NCBI GenBank assembly: GCA_902562425.1
Contig: CACETF010000003.1
Location: forward strand, 123,519-187,518
DNA from: Porticoccaceae bacterium
Lineage (GTDB): Bacteria > Pseudomonadota > Gammaproteobacteria > Pseudomonadales > Porticoccaceae
Direction of reading: 5' to 3'
Length of the DNA stretch: 64,000 bases
In this document: positions 40,939 to 49,369 of the stretch, piece by piece
Layout of the letters: each line of letters opens with the position of its first letter
How positions within the stretch are numbered: position 1 is the first letter of the stretch
Made by a program: the position numbers and the translations under genes
The notes under the pieces: model-generated
What the model was told of the DNA's origin: nothing
The model's database searches: none
What the model saw: the letters and a program-made list of their open reading frames with translations, nothing else

Positions 40939-41835
40939 ATGTTGAAATTTGGCCGAATTGGTCTAATCGCGAGTGTTAATGTGCCAGCAGTTTTAGATTC
41001 GTTGAAGAATCTTGAGCGGGTGTTTTTGGCGGCTGGCTCACAAATAGTGCTTGATGAGGGAGCTGCCAATTTGATTGGACGCTCAGATATTGCTTCAGTG
41101 GCGATTGAAGAATTTTCGGGTCGAGTCGACTTGGGTGTAGTTGTGGGTGGAGATGGCAGTATGCTGAGTGCTACTAGAAAACTGGCGGCAGCAGATATTC
41201 CTCTTTTGGGAATTAATAGTGGCCGCTTAGGTTTCCTTACAGATATCTCGCCAAAAGATATTGCTCACCGTGTTATGCCGGTTCTGCATGGTGAATTTCA
41301 GAGCACAAAGCGTTTTATGCTTGAAGTGGTTATTACAAGGGATAGTATTGAAATGGATAGGGGGATCGCTCTTAATGAGGTTGTCCTCCATCCTGGTATG
41401 CCACTGAGTATGCTAGAGTTTGAACTTTATGTAGATGGAACATTCGCCTACAGCCAACGTTCAGATGGACTAATTGTAGCGACGCCCACTGGATCTACTG
41501 CATACGCTTTGTCTGCGGGAGGACCTTTGCTGTTTCCAGAGTTGGATGCCTTTTCCGTGGTACCCTTAAATCCACATACGCTGAGTAGTCGGCCAATAGC
41601 CTTGCCAGGAGATGCGCAGATCGAGATTTATGTCGGGGCACGTAATAAGTTTGAACCCCGACTAACTTGCGACGGGCAAAATAATTTTAATGCGCTGCCG
41701 GGAGATAAAATTCGAGTCTCAAAACATAGTAAGGAGATTGTTTTTATCCATCCCAAAGATAATAGCTTTTTCAGCGTATGCCGGTCTAAATTAGGATGGG
41801 GAAGCAGATTAGGAACAGCCGACGAAAATGAGTGA
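40939..41835 (+). CDS. nadK: NAD kinase
   Basis: Phosphorylates NAD to NADP. The family motif GGDGS is in VVVGGDGSMLSATRKL (near residues 66-73), NSGRLGFLTDI follows, then the NE motif at ALNEVVLH and GLIVATPTGSTAYALSAGGP (near 178-197). The ATG at 40939 gives MLKFGRIGLI; TTG 40933 is also possible, behind AGGGAA. The next gene, a rhomboid protease, overlaps its end by 8 nt. Confidence 0.96.
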   Translation: MLKFGRIGLIASVNVPAVLDSLKNLERVFLAAGSQIVLDEGAANLIGRSDIASVAIEEFSGRVDLGVVVGGDGSMLSATRKLAAADIPLLGINSGRLGFLTDISPKDIAHRVMPVLHGEFQSTKRFMLEVVITRDSIEMDRGIALNEVVLHPGMPLSMLEFELYVDGTFAYSQRSDGLIVATPTGSTAYALSAGGPLLFPELDAFSVVPLNPHTLSSRPIALPGDAQIEIYVGARNKFEPRLTCDGQNNFNALPGDKIRVSKHSKEIVFIHPKDNSFFSVCRSKLGWGSRLGTADENE

Positions 41836-42457
41836 TGAACAACAAGAAACCTCTCGCTTAAAGTCTCGACTTTGGAGTAATCTAATAGAACAACCCGTCA
41901 TCTCAGCATTACTTGGAATGATGTTTTTGGGTTACCTAACGGGAACATACCTATTTCTATTTTCACAAATATTTGTTTTTGGAGGCTTGGATGGTGGCGA
42001 ATATTGGCGTTTGGTCACACCAATTTTTTTGCACTTTGGCATTATTCATTTTGTTTTTAATGCCCTCTGGTTGGCACTTCTAGGCTCTAAAATAGAGAGA
42101 TTTGCCGGGCATACGCAATGTTTTATTCTGATTTTATTTATCGCAATATTTTCCAATACAGGTCAGTATTTGTGGTCCGGCTCCGCACGTTTCGGCGGTA
42201 TGTCGGGAGTAATTTATGGGCTCTTAGGATATTTATGGGTGCATCAATGGCTTGCACCTAATCATCATTTCTCCTTACCAAAAGAGCTAGTAGGATTTAT
42301 GCTTCTGTGGCTTTTAGTCTGCATGAGCGGAGCATTAGATTATGTTCTAGGCATTGGGGTAGCTAATGCTGCTCATTTTATTGGCCTGGTAACGGGCATG
42401 TTTTTTGGTCTTGTTTTTGGTTTTTTAGCTTCCCGGGTGAAGAATTGTAATCAGTAG
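41828..42457 (+). CDS. Rhomboid family intramembrane serine protease
   Basis: A 209-residue GlpG-like protease with six TM segments. WRLVTPIFLHFGIIHFVFNALWL is the usual L1 region (parts quoted separately in the family). The nucleophile Ser lies in FGGMSGVIYGLLGY (near residue 126) and the catalytic His in ANAAHFIGLVTG (near 182). The N-terminal cytoplasmic domain of GlpG is missing or reduced to about 25 residues. Substrates unknown. It overlaps nadK and is 56 nt before the DUF1315 gene. Confidence 0.92.
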   Translation: MSDEQQETSRLKSRLWSNLIEQPVISALLGMMFLGYLTGTYLFLFSQIFVFGGLDGGEYWRLVTPIFLHFGIIHFVFNALWLALLGSKIERFAGHTQCFILILFIAIFSNTGQYLWSGSARFGGMSGVIYGLLGYLWVHQWLAPNHHFSLPKELVGFMLLWLLVCMSGALDYVLGIGVANAAHFIGLVTGMFFGLVFGFLASRVKNCNQ

Positions 42458-42513
42458 GTTTTCATCTCAAAAAGCTCATTTCTAAAAGAAGGGAAAAATC
42501 TATAGGTACTAAA

Positions 42514-42765
42514 ATGAACTTTAAAAATTTAGCACGCAGTATTACGCCGAATGTTTACCAAACTTTCAAGCGAGCTGTGGAGATTGGCAGGTGGCCCGAT
42601 GGTAGCGGATTATCGGTTGATCAAAAAGAGATTTGTATCCAAGCGATTATCGAGTATGAATCAGATATGCCGGAGAGTGAGCGCACTGGTTTTATCGCGC
42701 CGCGCGTTGAAGGGTGTAACACAAAAAACAAGGGTGGCACAGATTTGTTGAATTGGAGAGATTGA
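42514..42765 (+). CDS. DUF1315 family protein (YeaC-like)
   Basis: A small 83-residue protein. ITPNVYQTFKRAVEIGRWPDG, then LSVDQKEICIQAIIEYE and RTGFIAPR, fit the YeaC/DUF1315 pattern. Function unknown. It starts at ATG 42514, 61 nt before pepN. Another frame on the same strand (42551-42751) is a shadow. In many gammaproteobacteria it lies near pepN or msrB genes. Confidence 0.85.
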   Translation: MNFKNLARSITPNVYQTFKRAVEIGRWPDGSGLSVDQKEICIQAIIEYESDMPESERTGFIAPRVEGCNTKNKGGTDLLNWRD

Positions 42766-42825
42766 ATATACTCTAATCTCTATTTGTGTAAATTATAGCC
42801 ATAGTTAGACTTTTTGGGGTGAGGA

Positions 42826-45465
42826 GTGGTCGTAGAGAAAGATGCATTATTAGAAATGGTTCATTTAAAAGATTACCGTGAATCAAAGTTTTTTATCGAT
42901 AAGACCGAACTATGTTTTGATTTGGGTGATGCATTTACCGTCGTAACATCTAAACTTCATATCAGAAGGAATCCGAAGACTGCTGCTTGTATGACATCGC
43001 CCTTGGTTCTTGATGGCTCGTTGGATTTGGATTTAGTAAGTATCTCGATTAATGCTATACCGCTCTCTGAGACCGCCTACATGGTGGAAGAGGGTAGGTT
43101 AGTGATCTTGAAGCCCTCTGAGCAGTTTGTGTTGCAAACCGTCGTAAATATAAAACCTCAAGATAATACGGCTCTCATCGGATTGTACCGGTCACGTGAA
43201 ATGTTCTGCAGTCAATGTGAGGCGGAAGGCTTCAGACATATTACTTATTATCTCGATCGACCTGATGTCATGTCTAAATTTTTTACAAAGATTATTGCGG
43301 ATAAAAAAAAATATCCAGTAATGCTCTCTAATGGTAATCCCACCAGTTATGTGGAATTAGGTGATGGAACTCATTCGATCACATGGCATGACCCATTTCC
43401 AAAGCCCTCATATCTGTTTGCATTAGTTGCGGGTAAGCTTAGCTGTGTAGAGGATCGTTTCGTAACTTTGAGTGGTAGAGGTGTTTTACTGCAAATTTAT
43501 GTGGAGGAAAAAGACCTCGGCAAGTGTGACCATGCTATGAGTTCGTTAAAAAAATCCATGGAATGGGATGAAACTAATTATGGCCGAGAATATGATCTAG
43601 ATATTTTTATGATCGTTGCTGTGGATGATTTTAACATGGGCGCCATGGAAAATAAGGGACTCAACATTTTTAATACCTCGGCAGTCCTTGCGGATCCAAA
43701 AATCACGACAGATGCATCGTTTCAAAACATCGAAGCAATAGTGGCGCATGAATACTTTCATAATTGGTCTGGGAATCGAGTTACATGTCGAGACTGGTTT
43801 CAATTGAGTTTGAAAGAAGGCTTCACCGTTTTTAGAGATGCGCAGTTCTCTGCGGATATGAATTCACCGGCAGTAAAGCGTATACAAGACGTTTCATTTT
43901 TGCGTGCCCACCAGTTTACGGAGGATGCGGGAACTATGTCGCACTCCGTTCAGCCTGATTCATATCTTGAGATTAATAATTTTTATACGGTCACTATTTA
44001 TGAAAAAGGGGCTGAAATAGTTGGCATGTTGCACACTTTATTGGGGGCAGAACACTTTAGATCAGCTACAGATCTTTACTTTGGGAGACATGATGGTCAG
44101 GCCGTAACTATAAATGATTTCGTTCGCGCCATGGAGGATGTAAGTGGTATTGACTTGGAGCAATTCATGCTTTGGTACAAGCAGGCTGGAACTCCAGTTG
44201 TATCAGTCACGTCTGAATACTCAGAGAATTCGCAAAGATTTATGCTTACTTTCCAACAGAGTTGCCCTGATAGCCCTGGGCAATTAAATAAGAAGCCGTT
44301 GTTAGTTCCAATTCGGTTGGGGTTATTAAACTCTAATGGAGAGCCATTTGGACTCAATGCCGTCGGTGATCATGAGATAATCTTTCAACTTTCAGATAAA
44401 AAACAAAGTGTAGCTTTTAAAAATATATCCTCTAAACCCACTCCAGCCCTTCTGCGGGGGTTCTCGGCTCCTATAAAACTTAATTATCAGTACTCTAATG
44501 AGGAACTGGCTTTGCTCGCGGCGAAAGACACTGATGAATTCGTTCGGTGGGACGCCTGCCAGCAGCTTGCTTTTCGCGCGCTTCGTGAACCAAGCAATAT
44601 TTTGGGAACTGACACTTGTTCTCAAGCAAAAGCATTATTAACCACATATGAAAAGCTTTTATCTGAAGAAAATATAGATCCTGCGTTGGTCGGGTTGATG
44701 TTACAACTTCCTGGGGAGTCTCGTCTCCACGACAAAAAGAACGGAGTAGATCCTGATGCAATTCATAGGCGGAGGGAATCTTTGCGGACATTTTTGGCCG
44801 GAAAATTAAGAGTAAAATTGGAAGCGGTTTACCATGCGCATAAAAGCCACCAGACTTACAAACCAGTGTCTTCACAGATCGGCTTGCGCACTCTAAAAAA
44901 TGCTGTTTTGGAGTACCTCATGTATACTGAGGTAGGAGTTGAGCTGGCTTGGCAGCAATTTAAAGAGTCAGATAACATGACCGATCAGTCCTTTGCATTT
45001 AGGTGTCTGGTTGATTGCTCTCGTTCTGGAAACTACGCACGAATGGCAACTGAGCAGTTTGAGTGCCAGTGGAAACATGAAGCACTTGCGATGAATATAT
45101 GGTTTCAGATTCAGTCTGCATGTGTTCAAAAAAATACACTGGCTCGAGTCGAAAAATTGTTGAAACACCCGTTATTTAATATCAGAAATCCCAATAAAGT
45201 TCGGAGCGTCATTGGCTCATTTTGTAGCAGTAACCTTATCAATTTCCATGAGGCTAACGGCGCTGGCTATGATTTTCTTGAGAATCATATAAAGATGTTA
45301 AACGAGATTAATCCACAGATCGGCGCGCGGCTCGTCGTGCCTCTAACTCGATGGAGGCAGTATATAGCTCCTCATTCAAGATTAATGAGACGGGCATTAC
45401 AGCGTTTATCTGAGTTACCCAATCTCTCCAAGGACATCAGTGAAATCGTGTTGAAGTCCTTGTAA
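42826..45465 (+). CDS. pepN: Aminopeptidase N (M1 family)
   Basis: Zinc metallo-aminopeptidase that finishes cytoplasmic peptide breakdown. The 879-residue protein has the exopeptidase motif GAMENKGLNIFN (near residue 272) and the zinc motif HEYFHNWSGNRVTCRDWF with the distal Glu in SLKEGFTVFRD (near 308-335). CSQCEAEGFRHITYYLDRPDV and FTKIIADKKKYPVMLSNGN are PepN-specific. The start is GTG 42826 behind GGGGTGAGGAG. Length equals E. coli (870). Confidence 0.97.
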   Translation: MVVEKDALLEMVHLKDYRESKFFIDKTELCFDLGDAFTVVTSKLHIRRNPKTAACMTSPLVLDGSLDLDLVSISINAIPLSETAYMVEEGRLVILKPSEQFVLQTVVNIKPQDNTALIGLYRSREMFCSQCEAEGFRHITYYLDRPDVMSKFFTKIIADKKKYPVMLSNGNPTSYVELGDGTHSITWHDPFPKPSYLFALVAGKLSCVEDRFVTLSGRGVLLQIYVEEKDLGKCDHAMSSLKKSMEWDETNYGREYDLDIFMIVAVDDFNMGAMENKGLNIFNTSAVLADPKITTDASFQNIEAIVAHEYFHNWSGNRVTCRDWFQLSLKEGFTVFRDAQFSADMNSPAVKRIQDVSFLRAHQFTEDAGTMSHSVQPDSYLEINNFYTVTIYEKGAEIVGMLHTLLGAEHFRSATDLYFGRHDGQAVTINDFVRAMEDVSGIDLEQFMLWYKQAGTPVVSVTSEYSENSQRFMLTFQQSCPDSPGQLNKKPLLVPIRLGLLNSNGEPFGLNAVGDHEIIFQLSDKKQSVAFKNISSKPTPALLRGFSAPIKLNYQYSNEELALLAAKDTDEFVRWDACQQLAFRALREPSNILGTDTCSQAKALLTTYEKLLSEENIDPALVGLMLQLPGESRLHDKKNGVDPDAIHRRRESLRTFLAGKLRVKLEAVYHAHKSHQTYKPVSSQIGLRTLKNAVLEYLMYTEVGVELAWQQFKESDNMTDQSFAFRCLVDCSRSGNYARMATEQFECQWKHEALAMNIWFQIQSACVQKNTLARVEKLLKHPLFNIRNPNKVRSVIGSFCSSNLINFHEANGAGYDFLENHIKMLNEINPQIGARLVVPLTRWRQYIAPHSRLMRRALQRLSELPNLSKDISEIVLKSL

Positions 45466-45495
45466 CTTAGTTTTCATCTGTTGAGTATGTCTTGA

Positions 45496-47250
45496 TTAGG
45501 ACGGCGGCAGCCTTAACTCTTTTATAATTTTTCCTACATTTTTAGGCGGTTTGGGCGTGAATCTGCTTACTGTAATGGTCGCAGTAATATTGAGTATCAT
45601 GCCGATCGTGCCGATACCCTCTGGTGAGATTCCGAATATCCAATTTGCTGGAATATTTTGAGAAGGCTCAATAAATTTGAAGAATACAATATAAAAGAAA
45701 GTAAACAATAAGCCTGCCAACATCCCGGTGACCGCACCCTCTCGTGTGATTGACTTCACAAAGATTCCTAGAAATAGCGCGGGAAAAATTGAGGCGGCGG
45801 CTAGGCCAAAGGCAAATGCAACTACTTGAGCCACAAAGGCTGGCGGATAAATTCCAAAAAGACCTGCAACGAAAACAGCTATGGCGGCGGCGATGCGAGC
45901 ACAAAATAATTCCTGACGGTCATTAATTTTTGGCATAAACGTTTTTTTTAGCAAGTCGTGTGATACGGCACTTGAGATCACCAGCAGTAAACCCGCCGCT
46001 GTTGACAGAGCTGCAGCAACCCCTCCGGCGGCTACTAATGCAATAACCCAGCTGGGTAGTCCCGCAATTTCAGGATTTGCAAGCACAATTATGTCTCTAT
46101 CTATGTATATTTCGTTGTTGCTCACCGAGGGACTATTTTCTAGCAGTCTTTGGCCGCTGGGGCCGCGCTCGTCAGAAAACTTTGGTCTCTGGGGCTCCAG
46201 TGCGTGTCCGGCACCGTACTGCATCACTCCGTCGTTATTTTTGTCCTTCCATGCAACAAGTCCTATAGATTCCCATTGGGAAAACCAAGAGGGCGCATTT
46301 TCGTAAGGTGTCTCATGAATTGTATCTACGAAATTAAGTCGAGCGAAAGCAGCAACCGCTGGAGCTGTTGTGTAGAGGATTGCAATGAAAACAAGGGCAT
46401 AGCCCGCTGATAAACGGGCATCTGAGACTTTTGGAACGGTGAAAAAACGGACAAGTACATGTGGTAACCCCGCAGTTCCAAACATTAATGCTGCAGTGAT
46501 TGCCAGTACATCAACTGTGGATTTCTGGCCCTCAGTATATGGCGAGAAACCCAGATCGGTGAGCACAGAATCCAGTTTCTGCAGTACCGAAACATTTGAA
46601 CCATCATTTAACTCTGAGCCAAACCCTAATTGTGGAACAGGATTGTTTGTAACCATTAATGATATAAAAATCGCGGGTACCAGATAGGCAAAAATTAAGA
46701 CGCAATATTGTGCCACTTGCGTGTAAGTGATCCCCTTCATGCCTCCAAGCACGGCATACATGAAAACGATTGCCATTCCTATTATCACTCCGGTTGTAAC
46801 CTCAACCTCCAAAAAACGGGAGAATACGATGCCGACTCCACGCATTTGGCCGGCAACGTAGGTAAAGGAGACAAATATCAAGCACAGAACTGCGACCAAT
46901 CTAGCGGTTCGCGAGTAATACCTTTCGCCGATAAAATCTGGGACTGTATAGCGACCAAACTTTCTAAGGTATGGGGCGAGAAGAAGTGCTAAAAGCACAT
47001 ATCCACCTGTCCAGCCTAGTAGGTAGACAGAACCATCTCTACCCAGAAAAGCAATTATACCTGCCATAGAAATAAAGGAGGCTGCGCTCATCCAGTCTGC
47101 GGCGGTAGCCATGCCATTGGCTATTGGATTTACACCTTCACCGGCTACATAGAAGTCTCTTGTTGAGCCTGCGCGAGACCAAATTGCGATAGCGATGTAG
47201 AGTGCAAAAGATGATCCTATGAATAAAAAGGTCAATGTTTGCGTAGTCAA
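45496..47250 (-). CDS. Sodium:solute symporter, ActP-like (VC_2705 subfamily)
   Basis: A 584-residue transporter of the SSS family, probably for acetate or related short-chain acids. About 13 TM helices are visible. DFYVAGEGVNPIANGMATAADWMSAASFI (parts), VLGGMKGITYTQVAQYCVLI and GGVAAALSTAAGLLLVISS are family hallmarks. A hydrophilic insert of about 80 residues (near 320-400) is characteristic of the subfamily that pairs with a DUF4212 subunit. That partner gene lies upstream and overlaps by 4 nt (ATGA). The exact substrate is not determined by sequence. Confidence 0.88.
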   Translation of the reverse strand: MTTQTLTFLFIGSSFALYIAIAIWSRAGSTRDFYVAGEGVNPIANGMATAADWMSAASFISMAGIIAFLGRDGSVYLLGWTGGYVLLALLLAPYLRKFGRYTVPDFIGERYYSRTARLVAVLCLIFVSFTYVAGQMRGVGIVFSRFLEVEVTTGVIIGMAIVFMYAVLGGMKGITYTQVAQYCVLIFAYLVPAIFISLMVTNNPVPQLGFGSELNDGSNVSVLQKLDSVLTDLGFSPYTEGQKSTVDVLAITAALMFGTAGLPHVLVRFFTVPKVSDARLSAGYALVFIAILYTTAPAVAAFARLNFVDTIHETPYENAPSWFSQWESIGLVAWKDKNNDGVMQYGAGHALEPQRPKFSDERGPSGQRLLENSPSVSNNEIYIDRDIIVLANPEIAGLPSWVIALVAAGGVAAALSTAAGLLLVISSAVSHDLLKKTFMPKINDRQELFCARIAAAIAVFVAGLFGIYPPAFVAQVVAFAFGLAAASIFPALFLGIFVKSITREGAVTGMLAGLLFTFFYIVFFKFIEPSQNIPANWIFGISPEGIGTIGMILNITATITVSRFTPKPPKNVGKIIKELRLPPS

Positions 47251-47540
47251 AATTGTTCCTCGCTATCCCTTTTTGATTCACGGGATGTGAATTTTCTATC
47301 TAAAGTATTCATCCGCTTTGTATATAAAAAAATAAGACAGATAAAAACCAAAATTGCGCCTTGTTGGGAGAACCAGAAACCAAGTTTGAAGCCAAAAAAA
47401 GAAAACTGATCAAGATAGTCCACTAGTATGATGCTACAACCAAATGATACAAAACCCCATACTGCAAGAAGCTTTATAAGGAGCCAAACGTTCGCCTTCC
47501 AATATGACTCGGCTTGAGAACATGATTCTTCATCATTCAT
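47247..47540 (-). CDS. DUF4212 symporter small subunit
   Basis: A 97-residue membrane protein with two TM helices (about residues 20-42 and 60-80). ESYWKANVWLLIKLLAVWGF is the typical N-terminal motif and FGFKLGFWFSQQGAI the second. Proteins of this family always accompany VC_2705-type sodium:solute symporters and may be their second subunit. Its stop overlaps the start of the symporter gene by 4 nt. Same strand and order as in other gammaproteobacteria. Confidence 0.88.
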   Translation of the reverse strand: MNDEESCSQAESYWKANVWLLIKLLAVWGFVSFGCSIILVDYLDQFSFFGFKLGFWFSQQGAILVFICLIFLYTKRMNTLDRKFTSRESKRDSEEQF

Positions 47541-47604
47541 TGCGGTTTCTCAGAAATTTAATATTTTTGGATCGTAACAAAAATATTGGCGACTGGCGAC
47601 TTAA

Positions 47605-49359
47605 CTAGGTCGGGTAGAGAGGCTGTAATCGATCTTCAAGATCTTTGTTTTTGGCTGATAACGCAGATTCACGTTTTATTTCTCGAATCAGTTCTTTTGG
47701 ATCGAGAAATTGCTCATCTTGTTTCCCGTACAATTGAGAGTCTAAAAGTTTAAAGTGAGTTTTTAAACTATCGTTTCCCAATTTTGCCGCGAGTGAAGTG
47801 AGGGTTAGCGTAGAGGGATCCTCAAGTAGAGTCTGTCCCCACTCTATTATTGCTTGCCGCATCTCAATAAAATCTTTATTTTTAGCTGCATTACTAATGG
47901 TCCTGAGACGATTGGCGATCGTCAAATCAGATTTTTCTGAGTTTCCGACTTTCTTCTTAGGACTCGGCCGCCAAATAAATAGTATAGCGATCATGGATGC
48001 AAGCAGCATCACATTGGTGATTACTGAAAAAATTAAAGGCCATTGTGGTACTCTTAGTTCAGGCTGGGCTGATAGTATCGGGATTGCGTCCTCTCTAAGA
48101 ACAGAGACATCTTTTTGGTTAGCATCAACATAATCGGGACGAATTTCATTTTCTGCAATCTCGAGGACTCTGCCCTCGATAACGGTGCGCTCTGTGGTTT
48201 TTAACTCTGTGTTCCACCATTCGACATACATTGATGGTATTTCCAGTCGGCCCGCACGACTGGGCACGATTGCCATAGACTCGATTCTTACCCCTATAAC
48301 GTTATTTCCTCTAGTTTTTGTTTCAATTTTTGGTTGATCTGGATAAATTCTATAACTTTCAGGAGTTTCGATTGTAAGAGGGTGAATCTGTGCCCCAGTT
48401 AAACCATCAGCTGTCACTGTAATGCTACGGGTGATTGGTTCACCTACCTTTAGCTTTTCGAGATCCCCGTTCCAAATTTCTGTAAGCTCAAGCTTTTTTG
48501 TTGGCAACCAACTGTCACCAGAAAAATCCTTTGGCCGATCCAAGATTTCTAATGTAGTCTCATCAGTGATCCGTACTATTTTTTTCCCCCTCTGATTGAA
48601 GACCCCAAATTGGCGTCTACTCGCCGCCTCATAAGCCTCAAAACGCTGCCCCTTTATATTCACTTGTCCACTAGCCTGTGCAAAAATTGCGTAACTTTTC
48701 TCGATCACTCCATACTCACGTCCATCAATTATTTTTGTATACTGCTTGTCCTGGAATTCTTCGAGCATGCCATCAGGAAACGTTAAAGGTGTTAAGCTAA
48801 AATCTGTCAGCGGGATAGAGTAAAAAAGTCTGGATGTCAGGAGAATTTGTTCTTGTACTCTCGCAGTTTTTTTGTCAACCACAGTTTCTGCAAAAACTGC
48901 TGGTTTGGATAAACTGTTCTCTGAGTGGGCGACTTCAGCTACATTTATTTCGAGGGCATCACTCACCTCACCCTCATAGTTTAAAGAAGGTACAAGTAAA
49001 GTTCCGGCTCGGAGGGGTATCAGTGTAAGATTCCAGTCGGTAAATGACTTTGCATCTCCATTTTGCACAATATATTGCTGTTGACGGCTGCTTGAAATGA
49101 TTTCAAAGTCATTTTCAAGGGCCGTAAAGTCAGGCTCGCCTGATCTTGCCTGACCATTGTACCGGATGGTAAGGTTTAGACTTTCGTTAATGAAGGTATT
49201 GAGTCGGTCAGCAGTGACGCTTAAACCGGAAGATTTAGCAAAAGAGACCTGAGCAACAAAAAGGATCAGTGCACTGAAAAAAAATGGGAGTACACTTATT
49301 TCTGGGATTCTATTGCACAAGGGGACTATCTTTATTGTATTTAATCTTAGAATCGGCAT
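47605..49359 (-). CDS. BatD-like protein (oxygen-tolerance family)
   Basis: A 584-residue protein with a signal peptide (hydrophobic core VLPFFFSALILFVAQVSFA, cleavage near residue 41), three to four immunoglobulin-like beta domains, and one TM helix near residue 455 followed by a cytoplasmic tail. VTADRLNTFINESLNLTI begins the mature part, the standard BatD feature. It is the last gene of the MoxR-Bat cluster on the minus strand, 10 nt after the VWA-TPR gene. Function in the cluster is thought to be chaperone/assembly in the envelope, not shown here. Confidence 0.88.
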   Translation of the reverse strand: MPILRLNTIKIVPLCNRIPEISVLPFFFSALILFVAQVSFAKSSGLSVTADRLNTFINESLNLTIRYNGQARSGEPDFTALENDFEIISSSRQQQYIVQNGDAKSFTDWNLTLIPLRAGTLLVPSLNYEGEVSDALEINVAEVAHSENSLSKPAVFAETVVDKKTARVQEQILLTSRLFYSIPLTDFSLTPLTFPDGMLEEFQDKQYTKIIDGREYGVIEKSYAIFAQASGQVNIKGQRFEAYEAASRRQFGVFNQRGKKIVRITDETTLEILDRPKDFSGDSWLPTKKLELTEIWNGDLEKLKVGEPITRSITVTADGLTGAQIHPLTIETPESYRIYPDQPKIETKTRGNNVIGVRIESMAIVPSRAGRLEIPSMYVEWWNTELKTTERTVIEGRVLEIAENEIRPDYVDANQKDVSVLREDAIPILSAQPELRVPQWPLIFSVITNVMLLASMIAILFIWRPSPKKKVGNSEKSDLTIANRLRTISNAAKNKDFIEMRQAIIEWGQTLLEDPSTLTLTSLAAKLGNDSLKTHFKLLDSQLYGKQDEQFLDPKELIREIKRESALSAKNKDLEDRLQPLYPT

Positions 49360-49369
49360 TCAAGTGTAC

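Noticed and set aside
45668..45904. Cys- and Arg-rich minus-strand frame within the symporter gene
   Set aside because: Alternative frame of the symporter's C-terminal region; no independent support.
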